64,000 bases of DNA from Hoeflea sp. GTDB lineage: Bacteria > Pseudomonadota > Alphaproteobacteria > Rhizobiales > Rhizobiaceae. The notes beneath the pieces were generated by a model that was not told the origin of the DNA, did no database searches, and saw only the letters and a program-made list of their open reading frames with translations. The stretch is from NCBI RefSeq assembly GCF_002733955.1, contig NZ_NVXQ01000002.1, forward strand, positions 361,409-425,408, written 5' to 3'. The position numbers were made by a program, and so were the translations under genes. Positions 19,944-29,785 of the stretch are shown here, piece by piece (position 1 is the stretch's first letter; each line of letters opens with the position of its first letter).

Positions 19944-20726
19944 TTGAAAATCGCCACCTGGAACATCAATGGCGTCAAGGCGCGGATCGACAATTTGCAG
20001 GCCTGGCTGAAGGAAAGCGATCCGGACATTGCCTGCCTGCAGGAGATCAAATCGATCGACGAGGGTTTTCCGCGTCTCGAGATCGAAGCCCTTGGCTATC
20101 ATGTCGAAACCCACGGCCAGAAAGGCTTCAACGGCGTCGCGATCCTGTCCAAGCAAAGCCCCGATGAGGTCAACCGTGGCCTGCCCGGCGACGACAGCGA
20201 CGAGCAGGCGCGTTTCATCGAAGGCGTGTTCTCGACCGAGCGCGGCGTGTTGCGGGTGGTCTCGCTTTATCTGCCCAACGGCAATCCCGTTGATACGCCG
20301 AAATTTCCCTACAAGCTATCCTGGATGGAACGGCTGCAAGCCTATGCCGCTGACCGGCTGAGCTATGAGGAACCGCTGGTTCTGGCCGGCGATTACAATG
20401 TCATCCCCGAGCCGGTTGATTGCCATGACCCGAGGGTCTGGGAGGGGGACGCGCTGTTCCGTCCCGAATCCCGCAGCGCCTTCCGAAAGCTCGAAAACAT
20501 GGGCTTCACCGATGCCCTGCGCTCGGTCAATGACCAGCCGGAGACCTATACGTTCTGGGACTACCAGGCCGGCGCCTGGCCGAAGAACAACGGCATTCGC
20601 ATCGACCATCTGATGCTCTCGCCGGAAGCTGCCAACTTGTTGCAGTCCGCAACCGTCGAGAAACATGTGCGTGGCTGGGAAAAACCCTCCGACCACGTTC
20701 CGGTCGCCATTTCGCTGGCGGCCTGA
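19944..20726 (+). CDS. xth: Exodeoxyribonuclease III
   Basis: This is an AP endonuclease and 3'-phosphatase of base excision repair. The 260-residue product has the exonuclease III motifs WNINGVKAR, CLQEIKS, GDYNVIPE, the IRIDHLML segment and SDHVPV at the C-terminus, which contain the metal and catalytic residues. It lies 51 bp after the IscA gene on the same strand. Confidence 0.95.
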   Translation: MKIATWNINGVKARIDNLQAWLKESDPDIACLQEIKSIDEGFPRLEIEALGYHVETHGQKGFNGVAILSKQSPDEVNRGLPGDDSDEQARFIEGVFSTERGVLRVVSLYLPNGNPVDTPKFPYKLSWMERLQAYAADRLSYEEPLVLAGDYNVIPEPVDCHDPRVWEGDALFRPESRSAFRKLENMGFTDALRSVNDQPETYTFWDYQAGAWPKNNGIRIDHLMLSPEAANLLQSATVEKHVRGWEKPSDHVPVAISLAA

Positions 20727-20806
20727 GCCGCGGCAACCTGCGTTCACCTCGTTCCTCCAAACCGGCAAGTCTTGCCAATCGGGCGGAACAGGCGCATCAT
20801 CATATA

Positions 20807-21094
20807 ATGAAACAGGCTCTGACACGGCGGATCGTCTTGAGCATCGGTTTTGTGGCCGTTGCCTGTCTTGCCGCGCCTCCCGCATTTGCCGGCCAAGATT
20901 GCGAATGTGTCGGCAACGGCAAGCGGGTCAAGGAAGGCAGTGTGGTCTGCCTGCAAATCGGCTCATCCCAGCGTTATCTCGCACGGTGCGAACGCAATCT
21001 GAACAACACGAGCTGGAAAAAGATCACCGACGGCTGCCCGGTGTCGCAGATGTCACCCTGGACGACAGCGAATTCAGCCCTCAACCAGGGCTGA
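20807..21094 (+). CDS. Small secreted cysteine-rich protein of unknown function
   Basis: The 95-residue product has a clear signal peptide with predicted cleavage after AFA at about residue 28. The mature part is about 67 residues with five cysteines (CEC, VVCL, ARCER, GCP), which could form disulfides in the periplasm. No family was recognised. It lies between xth and convergent exoR. Confidence 0.7.
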   Translation: MKQALTRRIVLSIGFVAVACLAAPPAFAGQDCECVGNGKRVKEGSVVCLQIGSSQRYLARCERNLNNTSWKKITDGCPVSQMSPWTTANSALNQG

Positions 21095-21164
21095 CGGGAT
21101 TCGCGTCATTTTCATCGTGACTTGACTGATTGAAGGCGACTAGCGGCGCAAACACGCCTGTCGG

Positions 21165-21962
21165 TCAGTTCAGCCCCTTGGCCAGCATGTCCTGGGCCAA
21201 GGCGATGGCGGTGCGCCGGTCGGCTTCACCAGCCAGCGAAAACGCCCGTTCCTGCATGGCCTGGATCCAGGCCTTGTCGGCCGCAGGCGAACGCTCCAGC
21301 GCCGTTGTCATGAAGGCAAGCCCGCGTACCGTCTGGCCTTCCTCGAACACCACATTGCCAAGAACCGCGGCAGCCGCAGGATGGCCGCTGACGCGGGCAC
21401 GGTTGAGCCATTTCTTGGCCTGCTGGATGTCGTTGGCGCCACCCTGGCCTTCAAGGATCATACGGCCGAGACGGTATTGCGCTTCGGGCACACCAAAGGC
21501 CGAGGCCGCCTGGAAATAGAGCTGACGTGCTGCGCCCAGATTGGCCTGGATCGGGCTGCCGGGAATGCCCTTCTGGTAGTAGGTTGCAAGCGAAAGAAGC
21601 GCGTTGACGAAGTAACCGGTATCCTGCGATCCCGGCTCGACACCCTGACGGGCGATATCATCATAGATCTTGAAGGCTTCGTAATCGTTTTCGATCACGC
21701 CGTCGCCATAGGCATACATGTTGGCCAGCGCCCAGCGCGCGCCCGGGTGGCCTTTTTCGGCTGCGTATCTGTAAGCCTCGACGGCCTCGTCCTTGCGGCC
21801 TTTCTTGTAGGCAGAGAAGCCGAAACGGAACAGATCGAACGGGCCCGATTCGCGTGTCACGCCCGCATTGGGATCCAGCGCCAATGCCGGTGTACCGAAG
21901 CCCATTGCCACGGCAAGGACAACCCCACAAAGACCCGCCCGGATATGCCTAGATGTCTGCAT
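21165..21962 (-). CDS. exoR: ExoR, periplasmic Sel1-repeat repressor of ExoS-ChvI
   Basis: In Sinorhizobium and Agrobacterium, ExoR is a periplasmic protein that binds and inhibits the sensor kinase ExoS, so restraining succinoglycan synthesis and acid/symbiosis responses until it is proteolysed. The 265-residue product has a signal peptide (cleavage near PALA, about residue 28) and then matches ExoR closely by memory, with [33 protein letters not shown] and AKKWLNRAR in Sel1 repeats. The start at 21962 lies inside the 3' end of ilvD (14-bp overlap). Confidence 0.9.
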   Translation of the reverse strand: MQTSRHIRAGLCGVVLAVAMGFGTPALALDPNAGVTRESGPFDLFRFGFSAYKKGRKDEAVEAYRYAAEKGHPGARWALANMYAYGDGVIENDYEAFKIYDDIARQGVEPGSQDTGYFVNALLSLATYYQKGIPGSPIQANLGAARQLYFQAASAFGVPEAQYRLGRMILEGQGGANDIQQAKKWLNRARVSGHPAAAAVLGNVVFEEGQTVRGLAFMTTALERSPAADKAWIQAMQERAFSLAGEADRRTAIALAQDMLAKGLN

Positions 21963-23673
21963 AGCAGTGCTTTTCTCTCGCTCCGCCCGGGTGGGTAACC
22001 GCGCCATAGCGCGCTGAACCCACCGTCTGGGCGTATTTCCACAGCGCACCCGATGCATAATCGGTCTCCCGCGCCATCCATTTTTCCCTGCGTGCAGCCA
22101 GCTCCTCGTCGGACAACTGCACATTCAATGTCCCGGCAACGGCATCGATATCGATGATGTCGCCATCCTTGAGCAGGCCTATCGGCCCGCCTTCCGCTGC
22201 TTCAGGTCCAACGTGACCGATGCAGAAACCGCGTGTCGCGCCGGAGAACCGGCCGTCGGTGATCAACGCAACCTTGTCGCCCATTCCCTGGCCGTAAAGC
22301 GCAGCGGTTGTCGACAGCATCTCGCGCATGCCGGGACCGCCCTTCGGCCCCTCGTAGCGGATCACCAGAACCTCGCCTTCCTTGTACTCCCGATTTGTGA
22401 CCGCATTGAAGCAATCCTCTTCGGAATCGAAACACCGGGCCGGGCCGCTGAATTTCAGCTTCGCCATTCCCGCCACCTTCACGATGGCGCCGTCCTCGGC
22501 CAGATTGCCCTTGAGGCCGACAACGCCGCCGGTCGCGGTGATCGGCTTGTTGGCCGGCATCACCACGTCCTGCTCGTCGTTCCAGCGCACATGCTCCATG
22601 TTTTCCGCCAGCGTGCGCCCGGTCACCGTCATGCAGTCGCCGTGAAGGTAACCGTGCTCCAGCATGGTCTTCATCAGCACCGGAATGCCGCCAGCCTCGA
22701 ACATGTCCTTGGCAACGTATTTTCCGCCCGGTTTCAAATTGGCGATGTATGGCGTGCGTTCAAAAATCTTCGCAACATCAAACAGATCGAACTCAATGCC
22801 GCACTCATGCGCAAGCGCCGGCAGGTGCAGCGCCGCGTTGGTCGATCCGCCCGTCGCCGAGACTACGGCTGCGGCATTTTCAAGCGACTTGCGGGTCACT
22901 ATGTCCCGCGGACGGATCTGCTTGGCAATCAGCTCCATCACCTTCTCGCCTGCCGCATAGCAGAACTTGTCACGCATCTCGTAGGCTGCGGGCGCGCCGC
23001 AGGAATAGGGCAGCGCCAGACCGATTGCCTCGGCCACCGTGGCCATCGTGTTGGCGGTGAACTGCGCGCCACAGGATCCTGCTGAAGGACACGCAGCCTG
23101 CTCGATTTCAAGCAGGTCCTCATCCGACATATCGCCGACCGAATGCTGACCGACGGCCTCGAAAACGTCCTGAATGGTGATCTGGCGTCCGCGGTAATTG
23201 CCCGGAAGAATCGAACCGCCATAGATGAAGATCGACGGCACGTTGAGCCGCACCATCGACATCATCATGCCCGGCAGGGACTTGTCGCAGCCTGCAAGCC
23301 CGACAATGGCGTCGTAGCAATGGCCGCGCATGGTCAATTCGACTGAATCGGCAATCAGGTCACGGCTGGCAAGCGATGCCTTCATGCCCTGATGCCCCAT
23401 GGCAATGCCGTCGGTCACGGTGATGGTGCAGAATTCGCGCGGCGTGCCCTTGGCCGAAGCGACGCCCTTCTTGACCACCTGGGCCTGCCGCATCAGCGAA
23501 ATGTTGCAGGGAGCGGCCTCGTTCCAGCACGAGGCAACACCGACCAGCGGCTGCGCAATCTCCTCGCTCGACAAGCCCATGGCGTAAAGAAACGACCTGT
23601 GCGGTGCACGTGTCGGCCCAACCGTCGTGTAACGGCTTGGAAGCTTGGATTTGTCGAATGGTGTGGCGCTCAT
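21949..23673 (-). CDS. ilvD: Dihydroxy-acid dehydratase
   Basis: IlvD makes the 2-keto acid precursors of valine, leucine and isoleucine using an iron-sulfur cluster. The 574-residue product has the cluster and active-site segments [11 protein letters not shown] and [16 protein letters not shown]. The ATG at 23673 is chosen because GAGGA precedes it and the family starts there. Its 3' end overlaps exoR by 14 bp. A stretch upstream (23674-24003) separates it from the FadL gene. Confidence 0.95.
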   Translation of the reverse strand: MSATPFDKSKLPSRYTTVGPTRAPHRSFLYAMGLSSEEIAQPLVGVASCWNEAAPCNISLMRQAQVVKKGVASAKGTPREFCTITVTDGIAMGHQGMKASLASRDLIADSVELTMRGHCYDAIVGLAGCDKSLPGMMMSMVRLNVPSIFIYGGSILPGNYRGRQITIQDVFEAVGQHSVGDMSDEDLLEIEQAACPSAGSCGAQFTANTMATVAEAIGLALPYSCGAPAAYEMRDKFCYAAGEKVMELIAKQIRPRDIVTRKSLENAAAVVSATGGSTNAALHLPALAHECGIEFDLFDVAKIFERTPYIANLKPGGKYVAKDMFEAGGIPVLMKTMLEHGYLHGDCMTVTGRTLAENMEHVRWNDEQDVVMPANKPITATGGVVGLKGNLAEDGAIVKVAGMAKLKFSGPARCFDSEEDCFNAVTNREYKEGEVLVIRYEGPKGGPGMREMLSTTAALYGQGMGDKVALITDGRFSGATRGFCIGHVGPEAAEGGPIGLLKDGDIIDIDAVAGTLNVQLSDEELAARREKWMARETDYASGALWKYAQTVGSARYGAVTHPGGAREKHCYADI

Positions 23674-24003
23674 GAAATCCTCAGACGCGTCGGGTCTGCC
23701 GACCAAGCCGCAGGGCTGAATTGATGCTCTGCCCTGCGCCCCGTTTGTGGCGGGAAATGGGCACCCCCTGTGCCCCCAAAACTCATAGCAGATGCTTTGA
23801 CGAAAAGTGTTGCGGAATCGTCACAATGCGTGATCTCAAGCATCCATTCGACAAATTTTCATCAATTTTTCAAAGGCCAACGCTTCCGTGCGGAATGGAG
23901 AGATGCCGAACCACGCAGGTCGCAACGCTCATCAGGCTCCGGTCCACAACGAAAAACCCCGCCACGAGGGCGGGATTTCAGAGACACGGTTTGTGGAACC
24001 GGA
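23674..24003. other. Intergenic region upstream of ilvD
   Basis: About 330 bp contain the presumed ilvD promoter on the minus strand and, at its right end, the terminator of the FadL-type gene. No convincing coding frame and no attenuator-like leader peptide rich in branched-chain codons was seen. Confidence 0.5.
23952..23974 (-). terminator. Terminator of FadL-type gene
   Basis: A 6-bp GC stem (CCCGCC with GGCGGG, loop ACGAG) is followed on the minus strand by a T-run (A-run 23952-23956). It lies about 30 bp after the stop of the porin gene. Confidence 0.75.
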
Positions 24004-25260
24004 TCAGAACTTGATCTTTGCGCCGAGCGAGATTGCAGCGACAAGGTCGTTGCCGAAGGAATAGCTCACGTCGTTGCCAAACGTACCCTGCGAATTGGTC
24101 ACAGTACCAGAGCTGCCCGACGTCAGGACGCCGAGGGCACCACCGAAGCGGATCTGGACGTTCTCGTTCGGGGTGTAAGCTGCGCCTGCACCGAATGTCC
24201 AAGTGTCGGTCTGTGTGCCGATCCCGGTGCTGGTGCCGCGATCCCAGGTGATTGCAGCCGAACCGGAGAACATGTCGTTGAACTTGTGACCGACACCACC
24301 GGTGACCGTCCACCCATCCCGGTAAAGCAGGTCAAGCGATGTGGCCTGATTGGCGGCACCAAAAGTACAGCCAAGCGCACGGGTGCTTGTCGGGCAGAAT
24401 GCAACAGTCTGCAGCTGGCTCCAGTCAACCCATTTGACCGAACCGAACACCAGCCAGCCCGGCGCGACGCCCGACTGCAGCTTCAATTCCAGGGCATCAG
24501 GCATCGCCGTTGCGCCGAAGACCGAAGTTGAGCGGCCTGCGAGCGGATTTCCGCCCAGACCGACAGGCAACTGCGTCAGATCCAACGTACCGGTGACGTT
24601 GTCGAGCTCGACTTCGGAATAATACATCAGGCTTGCACGAAGAGCGATGTCCGGAACTTCGTAAGCCACACCTGCACGCCAGCCAACACCGGTACCGCTC
24701 AGATCGAGACGACCAACGCCGCCGCCCGGGACCGGAGCAACAAGCCGGGTCTTGAAGCCGCTGACTTCGAGATGAGAAATACCACCGATCACCCGGAACT
24801 GACCCTTGCCGGCATCAACCTTGTAAGAGCAGGTCGCGGCGAAGGCGTCGCTGTCAATCTTGGTTTCGATGTTGCTGTTGGCGCCAACCCAGTTTGCGCC
24901 GGGCGCGGAATGCGCGCCGTAGGGCTGCGAGTAGTCACCCAGGCAATCGATCGCACCGCCGATCGAGGCCTTGAACCCGATCCTCGGGACCCAGTAGGCT
25001 TCGGTGTCATTGGCGGTGGTGGTCCCGCCACCAATGCCGTTGCTGCCCAAGCCGTTGGTTGCGTTCGTATCTACGGCGTTTTTCAACTTACGCTGGGGCG
25101 ATACATATACAGCGGTCGCATCCGTACTGAAACGGGATGTGTCAAACAACTGATCAATGTTGTAACCACCCCGCTCAAGACCACCGGCCTGCGCTCCCGA
25201 CATCACCGCCACACTGGCAGCCATGGCAACCATTGCTGATTTCAAAGTTCCGCGTGTCAT
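24004..25260 (-). CDS. OmpP1/FadL/TodX-family outer-membrane transporter
   Basis: FadL proteins are outer-membrane beta barrels that admit long-chain fatty acids or other hydrophobic compounds. The 418-residue product has a signal peptide (cleavage near AQA, about residue 25). Many alternating hydrophobic strands and the terminal strand ending in Phe (AISLGAKIKF) are typical of barrel insertion. The segment MPDALELKLQSGVAPGWLVF matches the family. The substrate cannot be told from the sequence. Confidence 0.85.
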   Translation of the reverse strand: MTRGTLKSAMVAMAASVAVMSGAQAGGLERGGYNIDQLFDTSRFSTDATAVYVSPQRKLKNAVDTNATNGLGSNGIGGGTTTANDTEAYWVPRIGFKASIGGAIDCLGDYSQPYGAHSAPGANWVGANSNIETKIDSDAFAATCSYKVDAGKGQFRVIGGISHLEVSGFKTRLVAPVPGGGVGRLDLSGTGVGWRAGVAYEVPDIALRASLMYYSEVELDNVTGTLDLTQLPVGLGGNPLAGRSTSVFGATAMPDALELKLQSGVAPGWLVFGSVKWVDWSQLQTVAFCPTSTRALGCTFGAANQATSLDLLYRDGWTVTGGVGHKFNDMFSGSAAITWDRGTSTGIGTQTDTWTFGAGAAYTPNENVQIRFGGALGVLTSGSSGTVTNSQGTFGNDVSYSFGNDLVAAISLGAKIKF

Positions 25261-25606
25261 AAATACCCTCCCGGACGCAAAAGCTTACGATGATCATATT
25301 AGGTAAGGTATTGGCGTGTTTGTAAACAGCCGCCAAACAGGCTCCGTAGCAGCCGCGCGGGCATCGGATGCAAGAATTCGCTAAAACATCAATTTCGCGA
25401 CAGATTTTCTCTCGAAATCACGTTTCCGTGACCACGAGACGGCCGAAAAACAAGCCAAATCGCCCTTCTGTCGTAAATTTGTTGCAATTGAGCCACAATT
25501 GCCTTGTTTTCGACCAGAACGCTCAAAACATGAGCCTATCCGCCAAAACGCAAAAGGGCGGCCCACAGGAGGGCCGCCCGGTCAGCACCGTCAAATTGGC
25601 ATCGAA
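25261..25606. other. Intergenic region, FadL gene / valS
   Basis: About 346 bp lie between valS and the FadL gene, both on the minus strand. The left end carries the valS terminator and the right end must contain the FadL promoter. The region is AT-richer than its neighbours. No gene is supported in it. Confidence 0.5.
25552..25579 (-). terminator. Terminator of valS
   Basis: A 9-bp perfect stem (GGGCGGCCC with GGGCCGCCC, loop ACAGGA) is preceded on the plus strand by AAAA, giving a T-run on the minus strand. It lies about 27 bp beyond the valS stop. Confidence 0.85.
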
Positions 25607-28420
25607 TCAGCCGGCCTGGGCCAGTCTTTCGATCGCTGCGGTCAGCTTGTCGACCTGCCCGGACAGCTCGACCAGCTTTTCGCGTTCTGCCTCGACTATT
25701 TCCGGCTTGGCATTGGCGACAAACTTCTCGTTCGCCAGTTTTTTCTCGATCTTGTCGACATCAGCGGTGACCTTGGCCTTTGCTTTTTCAAGCCGGGCCT
25801 TTTCAGCCGTCAGATCAATCAGATCCCCCAGTGGCAGACAGGCAGTGGCTTCGCCCACAACGATCTGTGCCGAGCCGGCCGGTACCGAGGTTTCGAGCAC
25901 AATATCGGTGACACGCGCGAGCTGCTTGATCGCAGGGTCGTGGCGCAGCAGTCTTGCCTCGGTGGTGGCATTTGTGCCGACCATCACCAGCGGCGCTTTC
26001 GCTGACGGAGGAACGTTCATCTCCGCCCGCACCGAACGCAGCCCCGAGACCAGATCGATCAGCCAGTTGATCTCCGCCGCCGCTGCCTCATCGTCAAACA
26101 CAGGCTGCGGCCAGGCGGCATGGCAGGCGAGCCCTGCCCCGGTTCCCGCCAGATGCTCCCAAAGCTCTTCTGTCATGAACGGCATGAACGGGTGCAAAAG
26201 CTTGACTGCTTCGCTCAGCACATGCGCGGCGCAGGCCCGTGCCTCCACTTTCGCGGCTTCATCCTCGCCGTTGAACACCGGCTTGAGCAATTCCAGATAC
26301 CAGTCACAAACCTGGTTCCAGACAAACCGGTAAAGTGCACTGGAGGCCTCGTTGAACTTGTAGGCCTCGATCGCGGTTTTCACCTCATTGGCCGTGCGTG
26401 TGAGCTCTGTAAGGATCCAGCGGTTGATCGTCAGCTTGGCCGAGGACGGATCGAATGCCGGGTCCAGAACCGCGCCGTTCATGTCGGCGAACCGCGCCGC
26501 ATTCCACAGCTTGGTGCCGAAATTGCGGTAGCCGGCAATGCGCGCCGGATCGAGTTTCACATCGCGACCCTGGGCTGCCATGATCGCCAGCGTGAACCGC
26601 AAGGCATCGGCGCCGTACTCATCGATCAGCTCCAGCGGATCGATGACGTTGCCCTTCGATTTCGACATCTTTGCGCCGTCCTTGTCGCGCACCAGCGCGT
26701 GGACGTAGACCGTGTGAAACGGCTCTTCATCCATGAAGTGCAGCCCCATCATCATCATCCGGGCGACCCAGAAGAAGATGATGTCGAAGCCGGTCACCAG
26801 CACATCGGTCTGATAGTAGCGCGCAAGTTCGGGCGTCTTGTCGGGCCAGCCGAGTGTCGAGAACGGCCACAGGGCGGACGAGAACCAGGTGTCGAGCACA
26901 TCTTCGTCCCGGGTCAGAATCTCGCCCGGCTTGAAGTTTTCGAGCTTCTCCTCGACCCAGGCCTTCCATGGACCTTCATGCGCAAGATAATGCTGGATCG
27001 CCGCCTCGAGCGCCGTCTCCTCGTCCTTTTCGACGAACACCTGCCCGTCCGGGCCGTACCAGGCCGGGATCTGGTGTCCCCACCACAATTGCCGCGAGAT
27101 GCACCAGGGCTGGATGTTCTCCATCCACTCGAAATAGGTCTTTTCCCAGTTCTTCGGCACGAAATTGGTCCGGCCCTCGCGCACGCTCTCGATCGCAGGC
27201 TTGGCCATTTCGGCGGCATTGACGTACCACTGGTCGGTCAGGAACGGCTCGATCGGCACGCCGCCACGGTCGCCATGCGGCACCATATGGGTGTGCGGTT
27301 CGATATGATCGAGAAGACCCAGCTCCTCCATCTTGGCAACGACTTCCTTGCGCGCGGCAAAGCGGTCCATGCCATCGAGTTCCTCGATCACCTCGATCAG
27401 CTTGCCCTCGACGGTCAGGCCCTCGAGAAACTCCTCGTTCTCCTTGAGTACGATACGGCCGTCGACGGTCAGGATGTTGATCGCCTTGAGCTGGTGGCGC
27501 TTGCCGACTTCGAAATCGTTGAAATCATGCGCAGGCGTGATCTTCACCGCGCCCGAACCGGCTGTCTCGTCGGCGTAATCATCACCGACGATCTCGATCC
27601 GCCGTCCGACCAGCGGCAGCACGATGGACTTGCCGATCAGGGCCTTGTAGCGCGTATCCTCGGGATTGACCGCAACGGCCGTATCTCCAAGCATGGTCTC
27701 GGGCCGTGTCGTGGCGACGATGATGTAATCCCGGGTCTCGTAGGTATGGGTATCGGTTTCCTCGTCATAGGAAACCGGATGTTCATAGGTAACACCATCG
27801 GCGAGCGGATAGCGGAAGTGCCACAGATTGCCCTGAACCTCGACCTGCTCGACCTCAAGATCGGAAATCGCAGTCAGCAGCTTCGGGTCCCAGTTGACCA
27901 GCCGCTTGTCCTTGTAGATCAGGCCTTCCTTGTAGAGGGTCACAAAGACTTCGAGCACGGCGCGCGAAAGCCCCTCATCCATGGTAAAGCGCTCACGCGA
28001 CCAGTCGCAGGATGCGCCGAGCCGCTTGAGCTGGTTGAAGATCATCCCGCCGGATTCGTCTTTCCATTCCCAGATCTTGTCGACGAATGCCTCGCGGCCG
28101 ATTTCGCGGCGATGGACCTGCCGTTCCGCAAGCTGCCGCTCGACCACCATCTGGGTGGCGATGCCGGCATGGTCCATCCCGGGTTGCCACAGCACGTTTT
28201 CGCCCAGCATCCGGTGATAGCGCACCAGAATATCCTGCAGCGTGTTGTTGAGCGCGTGGCCCATATGCAGCGACCCGGTGACGTTCGGCGGCGGGATCAC
28301 GATGCAAAACGCGTCCTTGTCCGGCTGTGCGCCAGCACCGGCGGCAAAGGCATTGGCTTCTGCCCAGCGTGTCACGATTTTGGGCTCTACAGCCGCGGCG
28401 TCATAGGTTTTTTCGAGCAT
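25607..28420 (-). CDS. valS: Valyl-tRNA synthetase
   Basis: The enzyme charges tRNA-Val with valine. The 937-residue class I synthetase has the HIGH motif (GSLHMGHAL, about residues 49-57), the editing domain, KMSKSKGN at about residue 590, an anticodon-binding domain and the C-terminal coiled-coil arm (last 70 residues). Long antisense open frames across the gene are shadows. Confidence 0.98.
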   Translation of the reverse strand: MLEKTYDAAAVEPKIVTRWAEANAFAAGAGAQPDKDAFCIVIPPPNVTGSLHMGHALNNTLQDILVRYHRMLGENVLWQPGMDHAGIATQMVVERQLAERQVHRREIGREAFVDKIWEWKDESGGMIFNQLKRLGASCDWSRERFTMDEGLSRAVLEVFVTLYKEGLIYKDKRLVNWDPKLLTAISDLEVEQVEVQGNLWHFRYPLADGVTYEHPVSYDEETDTHTYETRDYIIVATTRPETMLGDTAVAVNPEDTRYKALIGKSIVLPLVGRRIEIVGDDYADETAGSGAVKITPAHDFNDFEVGKRHQLKAINILTVDGRIVLKENEEFLEGLTVEGKLIEVIEELDGMDRFAARKEVVAKMEELGLLDHIEPHTHMVPHGDRGGVPIEPFLTDQWYVNAAEMAKPAIESVREGRTNFVPKNWEKTYFEWMENIQPWCISRQLWWGHQIPAWYGPDGQVFVEKDEETALEAAIQHYLAHEGPWKAWVEEKLENFKPGEILTRDEDVLDTWFSSALWPFSTLGWPDKTPELARYYQTDVLVTGFDIIFFWVARMMMMGLHFMDEEPFHTVYVHALVRDKDGAKMSKSKGNVIDPLELIDEYGADALRFTLAIMAAQGRDVKLDPARIAGYRNFGTKLWNAARFADMNGAVLDPAFDPSSAKLTINRWILTELTRTANEVKTAIEAYKFNEASSALYRFVWNQVCDWYLELLKPVFNGEDEAAKVEARACAAHVLSEAVKLLHPFMPFMTEELWEHLAGTGAGLACHAAWPQPVFDDEAAAAEINWLIDLVSGLRSVRAEMNVPPSAKAPLVMVGTNATTEARLLRHDPAIKQLARVTDIVLETSVPAGSAQIVVGEATACLPLGDLIDLTAEKARLEKAKAKVTADVDKIEKKLANEKFVANAKPEIVEAEREKLVELSGQVDKLTAAIERLAQAG

Positions 28421-28748
28421 AATCGGGGAACCGTTTGCATCTGAAGGGTGAGGACTGTGATAAACCGGAACGAATTGGTGGAGTCAACACAGGCTGCGGC
28501 GAAGACGCTGCAGCCGAGCGGCAACCCGCAAGCACTCCTCGTGCAGAGCATATTCCCAAATCAGCAAGGCACTTGCGGATTGAAATCCTAGCACTTTTCA
28601 TCAAGCGATACGCCAAGCAATATGACGCAGCGCGAGACCCCTGCCCCTCTGCGGATCAGGCTCGCGGTGTTTTCAGGACTTGAAACAGCTACCGGCTCAC
28701 ATTCCCGGCGAGGTCGGGCGAATGCCCGGCCTGCTTTCGCGCCGCTGA
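28421..28748. other. Intergenic region upstream of valS
   Basis: About 328 bp between valS and the PopZ-like gene. It should hold the valS promoter. Short frames on both strands lack family resemblance or ribosome sites and are not called. No T-box or other riboswitch is visible. Confidence 0.45.
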
Positions 28749-29615
28749 CTAGCGGCGGTTGCCGCGCGAAACGCGCTCGATCTCTTCGCGGACAAGCCGT
28801 TCGACGAGTGTCGGGAGATTGTCATCCAGCCATTGCGTCAGCATCGGCCGCAGCATCTCCTCGGCGATCTCGTCAAAGGAGCGCTGCTGGCCCGCGGCGA
28901 TGGCTGCATCGAGCTCACCGAAGGCAGCCGCGACTTTCTCGCCGGTCTGCAGCGACACCAGCTGACCGCCGGCATTTTGATCAGCGTCCGAAGCCTGTTC
29001 CGTCTCAACCTGCTGAGGCTGATCAGGCTGTGCAGAACCAGAGGCATAAGCGTTGTCGGCAGCGGCAGTCGCTTCTTTGGCCGGCTCCGCCTTGGCGGGC
29101 TCTTCTTCAGCCGGCTCCTCGATCTGCGGAGCTTCGGCCACCACGCGCGGCGCTGGTACTTGCACGGGCTCTTCCGAGGTCAGCGCCTCGCGAAGCCTTT
29201 CCGCAGCCGCGTCAATGAAATCGGGTTCCGCATCGGCAGGCTGTGTGGCCGCGGCATTCTGTGCGGGCGCATCATCTTGGGCTTCATGCACCGGTGAAGA
29301 TTGCATGTCCGGCTGAGAATAGGCGTCCGGCTGCGCATGCGGATCTGGCATCGCACGGGCGCGCGCTGCGACGTCTGCCAGCGACACAGGCTGCGCAACA
29401 GGTGCGTCATTGGCTGCGGAGCGATGGCTCTCTATCTCCCGGTCGGCATAGTCCGCGTCACGCGACTCTTCACCGGCGTCATGCTGGGCAAACGCCTCGG
29501 CGCTGCTGCCAACCGTCTGACCATCCGATCCAGGCTCGTTGTTTTCAATGATCCTGCGAATGGAAGCCAGAATTTCTTCCATTGACGGTTCGCGCTGTGC
29601 GCCGGCCTGTCCCAT
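28749..29615 (-). CDS. PopZ/DUF2497-family polar organising protein
   Basis: PopZ-type proteins form disordered polar hubs that anchor chromosome origins and signalling proteins in alphaproteobacteria. The 288-residue product has the short N-terminal conserved helix SMEEILASIRRII, a long Ala/Pro/Glu/Asp-rich disordered middle and the C-terminal oligomerisation helices (MLRPMLTQWLDDNLPTLVER). It lies downstream of tolC and upstream of valS, as in other Rhizobiales. Confidence 0.88.
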   Translation of the reverse strand: MGQAGAQREPSMEEILASIRRIIENNEPGSDGQTVGSSAEAFAQHDAGEESRDADYADREIESHRSAANDAPVAQPVSLADVAARARAMPDPHAQPDAYSQPDMQSSPVHEAQDDAPAQNAAATQPADAEPDFIDAAAERLREALTSEEPVQVPAPRVVAEAPQIEEPAEEEPAKAEPAKEATAAADNAYASGSAQPDQPQQVETEQASDADQNAGGQLVSLQTGEKVAAAFGELDAAIAAGQQRSFDEIAEEMLRPMLTQWLDDNLPTLVERLVREEIERVSRGNRR

Positions 29616-29785
29616 GATTACGCTCCGTTACTCTCGTCGCCAGGCTCATGCCAACCGGCGAATCACCCGACCACTCTACGGTATCGGTCATGATTTGAGA
29701 ATCGGGCGTTTGAAGGCTTCGGCGTTCATACACAGGAATTCACGCCAGGCGTGGCACACCCGCGCGCCAGACCCGTCTGCCGGTT

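Noticed and set aside
26120..28444. 774-codon plus-strand open frame
   Set aside because: It is antisense to valS, which has all class I synthetase motifs. The frame is a by-product of high GC and has no family resemblance.
28435..28683. 82-codon frame upstream of valS
   Set aside because: The frame overlaps the valS promoter region, has no recognised domain and shows no convincing start site.
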